NCBI RefSeq assembly: GCF_007725405.1
Contig: NZ_CP042163.1
Coordinates: forward strand, 3,224,001 to 3,288,000
DNA from: Shouchella miscanthi
Lineage (GTDB): Bacteria > Bacillota > Bacilli > Bacillales > Bacillaceae_D
Direction of reading: 5' to 3'
DNA length: 64,000 nt
Shown here: positions 34,916 through 43,595 of the stretch, one piece after another
How positions within the stretch are numbered: the stretch's first letter is position 1
How the letters are laid out: each line of letters starts with the position of its first letter
The notes under the pieces: model-generated
The model's input: the letters and a program-made list of their open reading frames with translations, nothing else
Databases searched by the model: none
What the model was told of the DNA's origin: nothing
Program-made: the position numbers and the translations under genes

Positions 34916-36892
34916 TTAATCAAGAAACGTGTTATACATGTGGTCAATAATCGGAAGCACGTCACCACTTCCAACTCCCTCTTGCATGATCGCGAGCAGT
35001 AAATTTGATTCATCACTCTCATAACTCACTACCCAGCCGAGTGTATCTTCACCTACCTCAGCTGTTCCTGTTTTTGCCGCAATGGCATAATCGTTTCGTT
35101 CTAAAGAATGTGCTGTTCCATGGTCGCTAGATACAACATACTTTAATGCCTCATCAACCAATGTAGCAGTCTCAGCCGATACAGGCTCCATTAACACTTG
35201 CCCCGTCTCTTCTTCTTGCTCCAAGATAGGCTGAATAAGTTGGCCTTCATTTATGAATGTTGTAAACATCGCTGCTAGATGAACAGGGTTTGTTAAGATT
35301 TCTCCTTGGCCATAACCCGTATCGGCAAGCTGAATCTCTGATTTAAATCCTTCTTCTCCTGTAAGCAGTGATTGCTGAAGAGAATAGGTAAATGCAAACG
35401 TTTCGTTAAACCCAAACGCCTCTGCTCCAGCTAGCAGTTCCTCCTCCCCTATTGCAAGCGCAGCTTGGGCAAAATAAATATTATCTGAATACGCCATGGC
35501 ATCAAATAAGTCGACTGCTCCATTTGGATCTGTCACACGTCGAACGTGATAACCGCCCCAATCTGAATCGGCTGGCTGCCATTCGTGTCCAGGTTCATCA
35601 ACCGTTTCATTCGGATCTACCGTACCTGAATCTACTCCAATTGCGGCAGTGATAGCTTTCATTGTAGAACCAGGTGAAAAACGATTTGAAAACCGGTTCA
35701 ACAATGGCTGGTCTTCGTTTTCTTCCAGCTCCTCACGCTGAGCACTAGGCAGCCCTAAGGTCATTTGGTTTGGATCATAACTAGGTGAACTTACTAACGC
35801 TAGCGTTTCTCCTGTTTCAGAATCAAGGGCAACAGCAGTGCCAGGCTCTCCGTCTAATTCGTTCATTAGCTCTTCTTGTAGATCCATTCGAATCGTAAGA
35901 TGGACATTATCACCATCCTCCGCTTCTCGTTCCACAATCGTTTCTTTTCGTTCACCATCAGCATCGACGATAACGATTTCCCCACCAGGAGCACCACGTA
36001 GCTGTTCTTCCTTTATTAGTTCTAAACCTGTTTGCCCTACAAGAGATTGTTCTGTGTACCCTTCCTCTCTTCGCTCTTCAAGCTGCTCTGCGGTTATAGG
36101 GCGTATGTAGCCTATTAGGTGCGCCGCCGCTTCACCGAAAGGATAGACCCGTCCTTCACTCATTTGATACGTGAATCCAGGCACGTCCTCATATAGCGCT
36201 TCAATCGCCTCCAATTCAGAGGCTGGCATTTGGCCAATTAAGACAAGGCTACCTTCTTCCACCCAGCTTTGATCTAACGCTTGCTCAATTGACTCCTTTG
36301 AACGTCCCAATCGATCCGCGATTTCTGCTATTTCAGACTCTTCCTCTTCAAATCGATTCGGTACAACCGCTAAATCAATGACTTCCCCATTGATAGCTAA
36401 ACCCTGCCCCTCTTTATCAAAGATTTCTCCACGTTTTTGTTTAGAAGCGTTGTACCTAACTGAATCTTCATCACTCAAATCAGGAAAGATGAGTTGAGAA
36501 CCCCACTCTAGTTTCCAACTAGGATCGTCTTCTCGTTCATCCCAAACGAAAGAAAGCTGCTCTTCAAATTCGTACTCGCCAGCAACTGTGGTCATAGAAA
36601 CGTTTACAGGAATTTGTTCTTCATTTTCTCCTGTAAACTCCTCAGGAACAATCGCTTCTATAGTAAAGTCATTTATTAATCCATCATAAATATTTTCATA
36701 ACGCGCTATAAAATCTTCTTCCGATATAGACTCTTGAACGTCACTTGTTACCATCTGATACATAGAAGCATAGTCACGATTTTCCCAATGGTCGATAAAT
36801 GACTGAGCTGAATTTTCTGGTGTCTCTGTTGAACATGCTGCTAAAAATATGCTAATAATTGAAAAAGTGCTAAATACGGCTGCTTTCTTCAA
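34916..36892 (-). CDS. pbpC: Penicillin-binding protein, PBP3/MecA-like lipoprotein
   Basis: A 658-residue class B transpeptidase. The leader ends in the lipobox FLAAC, followed by an NTF2-like MecA_N domain (about 25-145), a PBP dimerisation domain, and a transpeptidase with S409-x-x-K412 in SPGSTMK, SDN in YSDNIYF and KTGTAE. This order matches PbpC (PBP3) of B. subtilis and PBP2a of Staphylococcus. The start is TTG 36892, 10 bases behind AAAAAAGGGG; TTG 36901 is too close to that site. It cross-links peptidoglycan outside the membrane. Low beta-lactam affinity is known for relatives but cannot be read here. Confidence 0.92.
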   Translation of the reverse strand: MKKAAVFSTFSIISIFLAACSTETPENSAQSFIDHWENRDYASMYQMVTSDVQESISEEDFIARYENIYDGLINDFTIEAIVPEEFTGENEEQIPVNVSMTTVAGEYEFEEQLSFVWDEREDDPSWKLEWGSQLIFPDLSDEDSVRYNASKQKRGEIFDKEGQGLAINGEVIDLAVVPNRFEEEESEIAEIADRLGRSKESIEQALDQSWVEEGSLVLIGQMPASELEAIEALYEDVPGFTYQMSEGRVYPFGEAAAHLIGYIRPITAEQLEERREEGYTEQSLVGQTGLELIKEEQLRGAPGGEIVIVDADGERKETIVEREAEDGDNVHLTIRMDLQEELMNELDGEPGTAVALDSETGETLALVSSPSYDPNQMTLGLPSAQREELEENEDQPLLNRFSNRFSPGSTMKAITAAIGVDSGTVDPNETVDEPGHEWQPADSDWGGYHVRRVTDPNGAVDLFDAMAYSDNIYFAQAALAIGEEELLAGAEAFGFNETFAFTYSLQQSLLTGEEGFKSEIQLADTGYGQGEILTNPVHLAAMFTTFINEGQLIQPILEQEEETGQVLMEPVSAETATLVDEALKYVVSSDHGTAHSLERNDYAIAAKTGTAEVGEDTLGWVVSYESDESNLLLAIMQEGVGSGDVLPIIDHMYNTFLD

Positions 36893-37010
36893 TCCATTCA
36901 ATCCCCTTTTTTACATTTCAATTTCCTTTCCATTACATTCACTTTACCATACTCCAAATCCGGTTTGAACCATTTCACTTTGATAAACGTAAGCAGTAAA
37001 CACAAAAAAC

Positions 37011-37080
37011 ACGAAAAACAGGCAGATGATTCCGAGCGCATTCCCCTCGCCTATCATGCCCTATCTCGCGTGTTTTTCGT
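37011..37080. terminator. Long imperfect hairpin between pbpC and nitroreductase genes
   Basis: ACGAAAAACA (37011-37020) pairs with TGTTTTTCGT (37071-37080). Inside, GGCA and ATGAT pair with ATCAT and GCC. It directly follows the nitroreductase stop on the minus strand and probably terminates that gene. Confidence 0.65.
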
Positions 37081-37086
37081 CCTTGT

Positions 37087-37659
37087 TCAGTTATTCGTTA
37101 CAATCGTTAGTTTATCTTTAATGCTTGTACGCTCTTTCGCTTCTGGTACGAAATCCGCATACCCAATCATTAACGTTCCAATAATTTTTTCGCCACTTTC
37201 CACTCCAATTGCTTCTCGAAAGATAGGATCGTAAATCCAATCATTCGTTCGCCAAATCATGCCAATACCTCTTGCCCATGCTGCTAATTGGAAGTTTTGT
37301 ATCATGGCACTTACAGCTCCGTAATCTTCATCCCATGTTTTTTGACGTGGGTGCTCAGGCATTACAACAACGAGATGAAGGGGGATTTGGTTGAAATAAG
37401 CTGCTTTCTTTTTCGCTTTTTCAGGTAAGGTTTGATCTGCACCCAATTGTGATTTTTTATAAGCGTCTATAAACGCTTCTTTGCCTTCATCAGCAAATAA
37501 AATAAAGCGCCATGGTTCTGTTAATTTGTGATTCGGCGCCCATTTTGCCACTTCTAGCAGTGAAATGATTTCATCTATTGATACAGCATCAGATTTAAAT
37601 TTTTTAATGGAACGTCTACCTTTTATAATAGAATCAATTGTCGTTATGTGATTCGTCAT
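37087..37659 (-). CDS. Nitroreductase-family protein (YdjA-like)
   Basis: A 190-residue FMN-dependent nitroreductase-fold protein. The FMN phosphate/ribityl motif RRSIKKFK is at about 15-22, NHKLTEPWRF near 42-51 is typical of the YdjA group, and MIQNFQLAAWARGIGMIW is the conserved dimer helix. It should reduce nitro, quinone or enone substrates with NAD(P)H. ATG 37659 follows AAAAGGATGG. It is a single gene. Confidence 0.88.
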   Translation of the reverse strand: MTNHITTIDSIIKGRRSIKKFKSDAVSIDEIISLLEVAKWAPNHKLTEPWRFILFADEGKEAFIDAYKKSQLGADQTLPEKAKKKAAYFNQIPLHLVVVMPEHPRQKTWDEDYGAVSAMIQNFQLAAWARGIGMIWRTNDWIYDPIFREAIGVESGEKIIGTLMIGYADFVPEAKERTSIKDKLTIVTNN

Positions 37660-37794
37660 TGTATAACCATCCTTTTATCTAGCATTACGTTTAGTGTAGC
37701 GAATGCTTGAATCGAAAGCAAGGAATGATTCTCATTTTCAATTAGAAAATTGTATCGACACCTTTACAGTCTTCCCTATAAGGATGTCGCTAGA

Positions 37795-38586
37795 TTAAGA
37801 ATGAAACCGACCTAAAAACGATTTCAATCGCTCCGTTTGTGGATGTTGAATGACTTGACTCGGCGTACCTTGTTCAGCTATTCTTCCTGCATCTAAAAAG
37901 AAAACCCTATCGGCTACATCAAGTGCGAAATCCATCTCATGGGTGATGAGCATCATCGTCGTTTCTCCTTCAGCTGCAATATCGCGTATGACTTCTAATA
38001 CTTCCCCTACAAGTTCGGGGTCAAGGGCAGCCGTCACCTCATCAAACAACAGAACCTTTGGCTGCATCACGAGCGAGCGAGCAATCGCCACCCGTTGTTG
38101 TTGTCCACCAGAAAGCTGTGAGGGATACATATCTATTTTGTCTTCGAGTCCTACTTTCATTAGCATTTCCCTTGCCCTAGCCTGTGCTTCTTCCTTACTC
38201 AACCCTAGCACATGGATAGGCGCCTCTGTACAGTTTCTCATTATTGTCATGTGAGGAAATAGATTGTACTGTTGAAACACCATTCCAATATTGCCTCTCA
38301 CTCTACGCAAATGCTTCTCATCAGCAGGTAGTAGTTTCCCATCGACCTCCTTATGCCACAGCATCTCACCATCTACTTCAATCGTACCTTCTGTCGGTTG
38401 CTCAAGGGTCATTAACATTCGAATAATCGTTGTTTTCCCAGAGCCTGAGGGACCAATTAAAGCAATTTTCTCTCCTTTTTTCACGTCAATATTTAATTCA
38501 TTTAAGACAACCGTATCGTCGAATGCTTTTTTTATATTCCGGTACCGTACAATGACATCTTGGTCTGTTTTGTCTTCTACACTCAC
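37795..38586 (-). CDS. ehuA: Ectoine/hydroxyectoine-type ABC transporter ATP-binding protein
   Basis: A 263-residue polar-amino-acid-type ATPase. Walker A is GPSGSGKTT, Q-loop VFQQYNLFPH, signature LSGGQQQRVAIARS, Walker B LLFDEVTAALDPE and H-loop LITHEMDFA. It energises the two permeases encoded just upstream. GTG 38586 overlaps the EhuD stop and follows GGGGATG. On its own it could be any amino-acid transporter ATPase; the assignment to ectoine rests on the adjacent binding protein. Confidence 0.85.
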   Translation of the reverse strand: MSVEDKTDQDVIVRYRNIKKAFDDTVVLNELNIDVKKGEKIALIGPSGSGKTTIIRMLMTLEQPTEGTIEVDGEMLWHKEVDGKLLPADEKHLRRVRGNIGMVFQQYNLFPHMTIMRNCTEAPIHVLGLSKEEAQARAREMLMKVGLEDKIDMYPSQLSGGQQQRVAIARSLVMQPKVLLFDEVTAALDPELVGEVLEVIRDIAAEGETTMMLITHEMDFALDVADRVFFLDAGRIAEQGTPSQVIQHPQTERLKSFLGRFHS

Positions 38587-39263
38587 GTTTTCATCCCCCT
38601 TGTTTCTACTTTATTTCCATGTAAATTGCCGACTTTCCGCTCTAGGTACCGAATAAATAAAGCAGATGGATAACTTAAAATAAGAAATAGAAAACCGACA
38701 ATGGTTATTGGTTCCACAAAGCTATACGTCTGAGAACCGATTGCACGAGCCGTTGACATCATCTCCATTACAAATACACCTAGTAACAAAGGGGTTTCTT
38801 TAAACAAGACGATTAAATAATTTCCTAGCATTGGAATCACTGGAGGAACAGCTTGAGGGAGAATAATTTTCTTCCACATCTGTGCCTTTGAAAAGTTGAG
38901 TGCTTTTCCTGCTTCCCATTGACTGTTCGGAACAGCGTTAATACCAGACCGATAAATTTCCGACACGTATGTAGCATAATGGATACCGAGAACAAGAACT
39001 CCTGTTTGAAAACCCGTTAAAGGAGTTGTATAGAATACAAAAAACAATTGAACAAGTGGTGGTGTTGCACGAATAAACTCAATGATGCCAGCAATCGATA
39101 GTGCTAACGGCTTAAAAGTCGAGCGCCTTAGTAAAGCAAATACTAATCCGACTGTTAACGACAAAAAATATGCACTAATGGTTACAGAAATGGTTACTGT
39201 AATGGCCGATAAAATGTCAGGGAAGATTTCCCATGCAAAAGCCCAATCCCATACATCACTCAT
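38583..39263 (-). CDS. ehuD: Ectoine/hydroxyectoine-type ABC transporter permease
   Basis: A 226-residue inner-membrane permease with about five transmembrane helices and the amino-acid permease EAA loop QWEAGKALNFSKAQMWKKIILPQA. It overlaps the EhuC gene upstream and the EhuA gene downstream by 4 bases each, so translation of the complex is coupled. Assigned as the second permease by gene order ehuB-C-D-A. Confidence 0.83.
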   Translation of the reverse strand: MSDVWDWAFAWEIFPDILSAITVTISVTISAYFLSLTVGLVFALLRRSTFKPLALSIAGIIEFIRATPPLVQLFFVFYTTPLTGFQTGVLVLGIHYATYVSEIYRSGINAVPNSQWEAGKALNFSKAQMWKKIILPQAVPPVIPMLGNYLIVLFKETPLLLGVFVMEMMSTARAIGSQTYSFVEPITIVGFLFLILSYPSALFIRYLERKVGNLHGNKVETRGMKT

Positions 39264-39931
39264 GAAAGTGTCACCCCTTTAGAAGCACGTTTTTCTAAAT
39301 ACCGAGCGAGTACAATAAGTGGCAGTGCAAGTAAGAAATAAGCAACTAATAAATACGTGTAAATTTCTACTTGGCTACTAATAGCAGTATTGCTACCTCT
39401 CAAAACGTTCGCATTAAAGGTTAAGTCGGCAAGTCCAATAAAATACACAAGGGAAGTCCCTTTTAACAGTTCAATCGCATTATTGCCAAAGCCAGGTAAC
39501 ATTAAGCGAAAAGCCTGTGGCAAAATGACTAGGCGCAATCGTTGAAAACGCGACATATTCAGAGAGATCGCCGCTTCAGTTTGACCAATATGTATCGAGT
39601 TAATCGCACTTCTTACCACTTCAGAAGCATAAGCGCCGTAATTTAACCCTACTGCTAATGAACCGGCTAGCATTAAACTCATGGAGATTCCATCAATCAG
39701 TTGGGGTAACGCATAATACAAAAAGAACATTTGCACGAGTAGAGACGTGCCTCGAAATAACTCAACAAAAACAGCAGCTATCGTACGAACAATAGCAAAT
39801 TGAGACGTCCGCATTAATCCTGCTATGATGGCAATAGAATAAGCAAGAAGCGCACCATAAAGAAACACCATCACAGTTGTTGTCAGCCCTTGTAAAATAA
39901 AGGGAGCAAACGTCATAAAATTTGAAAACAT
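39260..39931 (-). CDS. ehuC: Ectoine/hydroxyectoine-type ABC transporter permease
   Basis: A 223-residue permease of the same family, with the EAA loop IGQTEAAISLNMSRFQRLRLVILPQAFR and about five membrane segments. ATG 39931 follows AGAGGTGTGATGG. It is separated from the binding-protein gene by 78 bases that hold a hairpin with a T-run, which would lower permease expression relative to the binding protein. Confidence 0.83.
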   Translation of the reverse strand: MFSNFMTFAPFILQGLTTTVMVFLYGALLAYSIAIIAGLMRTSQFAIVRTIAAVFVELFRGTSLLVQMFFLYYALPQLIDGISMSLMLAGSLAVGLNYGAYASEVVRSAINSIHIGQTEAAISLNMSRFQRLRLVILPQAFRLMLPGFGNNAIELLKGTSLVYFIGLADLTFNANVLRGSNTAISSQVEIYTYLLVAYFLLALPLIVLARYLEKRASKGVTLS

Positions 39932-39951
39932 CCATCACACCTCTTTTTCTA

Positions 39952-39991
39952 CGAAAAAAAGCATGGGTAACGGTTGTGCATCACCATGCTT
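39952..39991 (-). terminator. Intercistronic hairpin between ehuB and ehuC
   Basis: On the minus strand AAGCATGG pairs with CCATGCTT and is followed by TTTTTC. Inside the ehu operon this is best read as a partial terminator, leaving more ehuB than ehuCDA message. Confidence 0.75.
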
Positions 39992-40009
39992 CCCTCATAC
40001 TATTTCCTA

Positions 40010-40864
40010 TTAGCCATTCCTCTCACAACGGTCTTCAGTTGTTAGATTATCTGGAGGCAAATTCGCTTCTGTAAAACCAAATTCTTCGATAATAGCAAGA
40101 AGTTCACCGGACTCAATTAATTCTTGTAACCCTTCATTGTAGGCTTCTCTTAATTCGTCATCTGCAAACACAGCAGCACCATAAGCTGTGACAGGCTCAC
40201 CATCTATAATCGGTTGTTCAAATTCCTCAACGAACTCCACTTCACCTGAGGTATTATTTTGAGCTGCTGAATTTGCTGTAGCATCGGTGGCAACCATAAC
40301 ATCAGCCATCCCACTTTCAACTGCCGCAATATTGTCGGCGATGCTTGATCCCTGCATGAATTGACTCGAATCAATCCCTAAGTTTTCAAGCATCCCAATC
40401 TGATTTGCACCTGACATCACGGCTACCGTCACATCAGGATTTGCTACAATATCTTCATAACTATGCAAATTAAGAGGGTTTCCTGTTTGAACGACAATCC
40501 CTTCTCCATATTGAATTTCAATATCGCCGAAGTTCCCCATTTCACAGCGCTGAGGTTGTACATCCATTGCAGCAGTTGCCATATCAAATGAACCAGAATT
40601 TACCCCTTCAATTAATGCACCAAAATCATTTACAGTTCCTTCGATATCGTCATAACCAATCCGTTGCAACACGGCACGAGCAATCTCAGGAGCCGCTCCA
40701 GTTACTTCATTATTCTCAATGTCGATGTATCCGTATGGCTCTTCGTTCGCTACACCAACGGAAATAATGCCACCGCCGTCTCCATCTGTTTCATCACTGC
40801 TACCGCAAGCAACGAGGGCTATAGATGTCACAACCAAAAATCCGAACATTCCTACTTTTCTCAA
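40010..40864 (-). CDS. ehuB: Ectoine/hydroxyectoine-type substrate-binding lipoprotein
   Basis: A 284-residue solute-binding lipoprotein. The signal peptide ends in the lipobox ALVACG. The mature part is a family 3 binding fold with GVANEEPYGYID and EVTGAAPEIARAVL at the start, the PQRCEMGNF region, and the C-terminal LPPDNLTTEDRCERNG, which matches EhuB proteins (paired cysteines in PQRC and EDRC). The start is TTG 40864 behind AAAGGGGGA. It captures ectoine or hydroxyectoine as osmoprotectant or nutrient. A general amino-acid ligand is the alternative. Confidence 0.8.
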   Translation of the reverse strand: MRKVGMFGFLVVTSIALVACGSSDETDGDGGGIISVGVANEEPYGYIDIENNEVTGAAPEIARAVLQRIGYDDIEGTVNDFGALIEGVNSGSFDMATAAMDVQPQRCEMGNFGDIEIQYGEGIVVQTGNPLNLHSYEDIVANPDVTVAVMSGANQIGMLENLGIDSSQFMQGSSIADNIAAVESGMADVMVATDATANSAAQNNTSGEVEFVEEFEQPIIDGEPVTAYGAAVFADDELREAYNEGLQELIESGELLAIIEEFGFTEANLPPDNLTTEDRCERNG

Positions 40865-40973
40865 TATAAATCCCCCTTTTACAAGATCGTTTAACAAAAA
40901 ACAAGTTGTTCCTTTTCGCTCTTTCTATTTCCCAACAACCTCTTTTTCATTGAACAAGTCTACTATGAGTACC

Positions 40974-41000
40974 ATCATAGCATATTCACAAGTTTGTTAA
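40974..41000 (-). promoter_or_regulatory. Probable sigma-A promoter of ehuBCDA
   Basis: On the minus strand TTAACA (41000-40995) and an extended -10 TGCTATGAT (TATGAT at 40979-40974) are 15 bases apart; the TG extension offsets the short spacer. It lies about 110 bases before ehuB. The rest of 40865-41160 shows no gene. Confidence 0.5.
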
Positions 41001-41163
41001 AAATCAATTATTCAGCATATTCCTCCTTCTTTTTGCTTATTTTCCCTTTAGCCTCTTTCTCATTAAAATACATCTGAATAACTTAAAAATAATCAACTTT
41101 CCAAAAAATAACGCAGTTTGTTTGTTTATTTTCGCCTTATATAAGTATGATTAGTGTAAGAAA

Positions 41164-41196
41164 CAGAAAAGAGCAAGGAATCTCCCTGCTCTTTTA
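41164..41196 (-). terminator. Rho-independent terminator of the lipoprotein gene
   Basis: On the minus strand AAAAGAGCAGGG pairs with CCTTGCTCTTTT, followed by CTG and TTTC. Confidence 0.78.
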
Positions 41197-41201
41197 CGAT
41201 A

Positions 41202-41999
41202 TTACTCTTCTTGTTCTTCCATTTCTTGTTCTAAATCTGCTTGCATCTCTGCCATTTTTTCTTGTGCCTCTTCAAGTGTAATAGCTTGTTCAATTGCGTC
41301 TTCATCATAATCAACCTCTTCTAGCTGATCAAACTGACTAAATTCGTACACAACCTCTTCCGAAAACAGTTGCCCAACTTCGGCTATTTCACCTTCCATA
41401 GATAATTCACTTCGTTCTTGCGTGAAGTTGTCTTTTTGAATAAGTAATTCAAAATTAAAATCTTGAAGGTCAACCTCTAACTCTTCCGGGCTTTCACCCA
41501 TAAAGGCTAATGCAAGATTTTTTACCTCGTCGTCCGTACCTGATGCCGATAGATGGTAATGGTCTTCTGTTTCTTCTAGGCTCAGTGCATCAGTATGATT
41601 TGCTAAAGTTGTTAATTGATCCTCGGCTGGTTGAAAAGACTCTGATCCAGAAATGCCGCTTTCTTCTGCAGAAAGTTGAATCCATTCCTCAAGCATTGGC
41701 TCTTCCGTATAAAACGCTCCATCATGCATAAAGGTCATCGCCGGTTGACCTTCCTCTTCGTTTTCAGCTTGTTGCTCCGATATGGAAAAAGCAAACGGTT
41801 CCCGTATAATCTTCGTTGTTGTTACAGAACCTTGTCCCTCTTGACCGCTGGCCGTTGTATCCATTTGGTAACTCGTTTTTTCTGCCATCTGTTCTTGTGC
41901 ATTTTCTAAGATTGTATCAATTTCACCTTGATCTGCTTGATCATCTTGACATCCAGCTAGCGCGATCGCTGCAATAAAAATAAATGGTGTTTTTTTCAC
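41202..41999 (-). CDS. Acidic surface lipoprotein (DUF6612/LppX-like)
   Basis: A 265-residue lipoprotein. KKTPFIFIAAIALAGC gives the signal peptide and lipobox. The mature protein is very acidic and starts with LENAQEQMAEKTSYQMDTTASG, the pattern of DUF6612-type LolA/LppX-fold lipoproteins in Bacilli. Its C terminus ends in a glutamate-rich helix. The start is GTG 41999 behind AACGAGGTG. It is a single gene; the role at the outer membrane face is unknown. Confidence 0.75.
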   Translation of the reverse strand: MKKTPFIFIAAIALAGCQDDQADQGEIDTILENAQEQMAEKTSYQMDTTASGQEGQGSVTTTKIIREPFAFSISEQQAENEEEGQPAMTFMHDGAFYTEEPMLEEWIQLSAEESGISGSESFQPAEDQLTTLANHTDALSLEETEDHYHLSASGTDDEVKNLALAFMGESPEELEVDLQDFNFELLIQKDNFTQERSELSMEGEIAEVGQLFSEEVVYEFSQFDQLEEVDYDEDAIEQAITLEEAQEKMAEMQADLEQEMEEQEE

Positions 42000-42173
42000 G
42001 CTTAGCACCTCGTTTTATTTGACTTCCTCGTCACTCTAACATATGAACAAAGAAGAGAACGACGACTTCATCAAATTCCCCTATTTTTATAGACTTTACG
42101 TCATTTCAACAGAACGCCACCTATTTTTTTAGAATCAACCATAATTTACAATATTTCTTTAAACGAACCGTAA

Positions 42174-42199
42174 GATTCATTTATGGTCGCGAAGGGTAT
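42174..42199 (+). promoter_or_regulatory. Candidate sigma-B-type promoter of the csbB cassette
   Basis: GATTCA (42174-42179) is followed 14 bases later by a perfect sigma-B -10, GGGTAT (42194-42199). The -35 matches GTTTAA at four of six positions. csbB is sigma-B and sigma-X controlled in B. subtilis. The overlapping TATAAT could instead serve sigma-A. Confidence 0.45.
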
Positions 42200-42235
42200 A
42201 ATAGTCCATATTACTCATTATGGAGGATTTCTTTT

Positions 42236-43192
42236 ATGAATAAACCACTTCTTTCTGTTATTGTTCCTTCATTTAACGAAGAACAAAATGTCGAGCCCTT
42301 TTACTTTGCTTTAAAAGAAGTGCTTGACCAAAGCCATTATCGCTTTGAAGTGATTTATATTGATGACGGTAGTTCTGATTCCACCCTTTCTTTACTCCAA
42401 CGTCTCTCTACTTGGCACCCCCAAGTAAATTATATTTCATTTACAAGAAATTTCGGTAAAGAAGCAGCCATTTTAGCCGGATTTCAACATTCGAAAGGGG
42501 ATTGTGTGATTGTCATTGATGCCGACCTTCAGCACCCAGTCGAAATGATTCACGAGCTTCTTGATGGGTACGAGGAAGGATACGACCAGGTCATTGCGTG
42601 CCGAAATCGAAAAGGAGACAATTTTGTTAAAACGGCTTTGTCAAAGGTCTACTATAAACTTATTAACAAAGTCGTCGACGTTCAGCTCGAAGATGGGGCT
42701 GGCGATTTTCGCTTGTTAAGTCGAAGAGCTGTTGATGCCTTACTCATTTTAAGTGAAGGGAATCGTTTTTCAAAAGGATTGTTCTCATGGATTGGTTTTG
42801 ATCAAAAAGTGGTTCATTATGAAAACGTCAGTCGCCAAAATGGTGAATCAAAATGGTCCATACAGAAACTTATTAATTATGGAATTGACGGGATTGTATC
42901 ATTTAACTTAAAACCGCTTCGTATTTGTTTCTATATGGGCGGTATGATCTTGTTAGCTGCACTTGCTTACATTCTTGTCATGCTCACACAAATCGTTCGA
43001 ACAGGTATCGACGTCCCTGGGTATTTCACCATTATTTCAGCTGTTTTATTCCTTGGAGGGATTCAATTATTATCACTAGGTATTATTGGCGAATATATTG
43101 GCCGAATTTACAATGAAACAAAAAAAAGACCGCATTATTTAGTTAAAGAATCCAATGCTACAAAAGGAAAACGATATGAACGCATTCAGTAA
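42236..43192 (+). CDS. csbB: Family 2 glycosyltransferase, CsbB-like
   Basis: A 318-residue polyprenyl-phosphate glycosyltransferase. The GT2 domain has VIVPSFNEEQN, the DxD-type DDGSSD and DADLQHP, and the SKWSIQKLINYG motif typical of GtrB/CsbB proteins. Two C-terminal membrane helices (about 230-285) anchor it. CsbB loads N-acetylglucosamine or glucose onto undecaprenyl phosphate on the inner face. It overlaps the GtrA-family gene by 17 bases, and yfhO follows, the same functional set that glycosylates lipoteichoic acid in B. subtilis. Confidence 0.9.
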   Translation: MNKPLLSVIVPSFNEEQNVEPFYFALKEVLDQSHYRFEVIYIDDGSSDSTLSLLQRLSTWHPQVNYISFTRNFGKEAAILAGFQHSKGDCVIVIDADLQHPVEMIHELLDGYEEGYDQVIACRNRKGDNFVKTALSKVYYKLINKVVDVQLEDGAGDFRLLSRRAVDALLILSEGNRFSKGLFSWIGFDQKVVHYENVSRQNGESKWSIQKLINYGIDGIVSFNLKPLRICFYMGGMILLAALAYILVMLTQIVRTGIDVPGYFTIISAVLFLGGIQLLSLGIIGEYIGRIYNETKKRPHYLVKESNATKGKRYERIQ

Positions 43193-43595
43193 TTTTTGTC
43201 AGAAAATCTATCGAAACCAATTTATGCGATTCGCTTTTGTTGGAGGGATTAATACACTTGTATTTTATTCCCTCTTCTTGCTTTTTCATCAAGTCTTTTC
43301 CCTGTTTTATTTAGTTGCTCACATCTTAGCCTTTATTCTTTCAATGATTGTTTCTTATTTTTTAAATGTTTTTTTTACGTTTGGTGTGAAACCATCTATA
43401 AAAACATTTTTACAATTCCCGCTAACACAAGTGGTAAATTTCACTGTATCAACGAGCCTCGTCTTTGTATTCGTTGAACTATTTAACTTATCTCCTGTTA
43501 TTGCGCCGATATTTGCAGTATTTCTAACAGTACCCATTACGTTCGTTATTACAGCGAAAATTTTAAAACGAGATGGAGTTTCACATGAATCTTAA
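43176..43595 (+). CDS. GtrA/GtcA-family flippase
   Basis: A 139-residue protein with four transmembrane helices and the GtrA-family start QFMRFAFVGGINTLVFY. GtcA/GtrA proteins are thought to flip the undecaprenyl-phosphate sugar across the membrane. ATG 43176 follows AAAAGGAAAACG and lies inside the end of the glycosyltransferase gene; its own end overlaps yfhO by 11 bases. The tight overlaps show a single translationally coupled unit. Confidence 0.88.
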   Translation: MNAFSNFCQKIYRNQFMRFAFVGGINTLVFYSLFLLFHQVFSLFYLVAHILAFILSMIVSYFLNVFFTFGVKPSIKTFLQFPLTQVVNFTVSTSLVFVFVELFNLSPVIAPIFAVFLTVPITFVITAKILKRDGVSHES

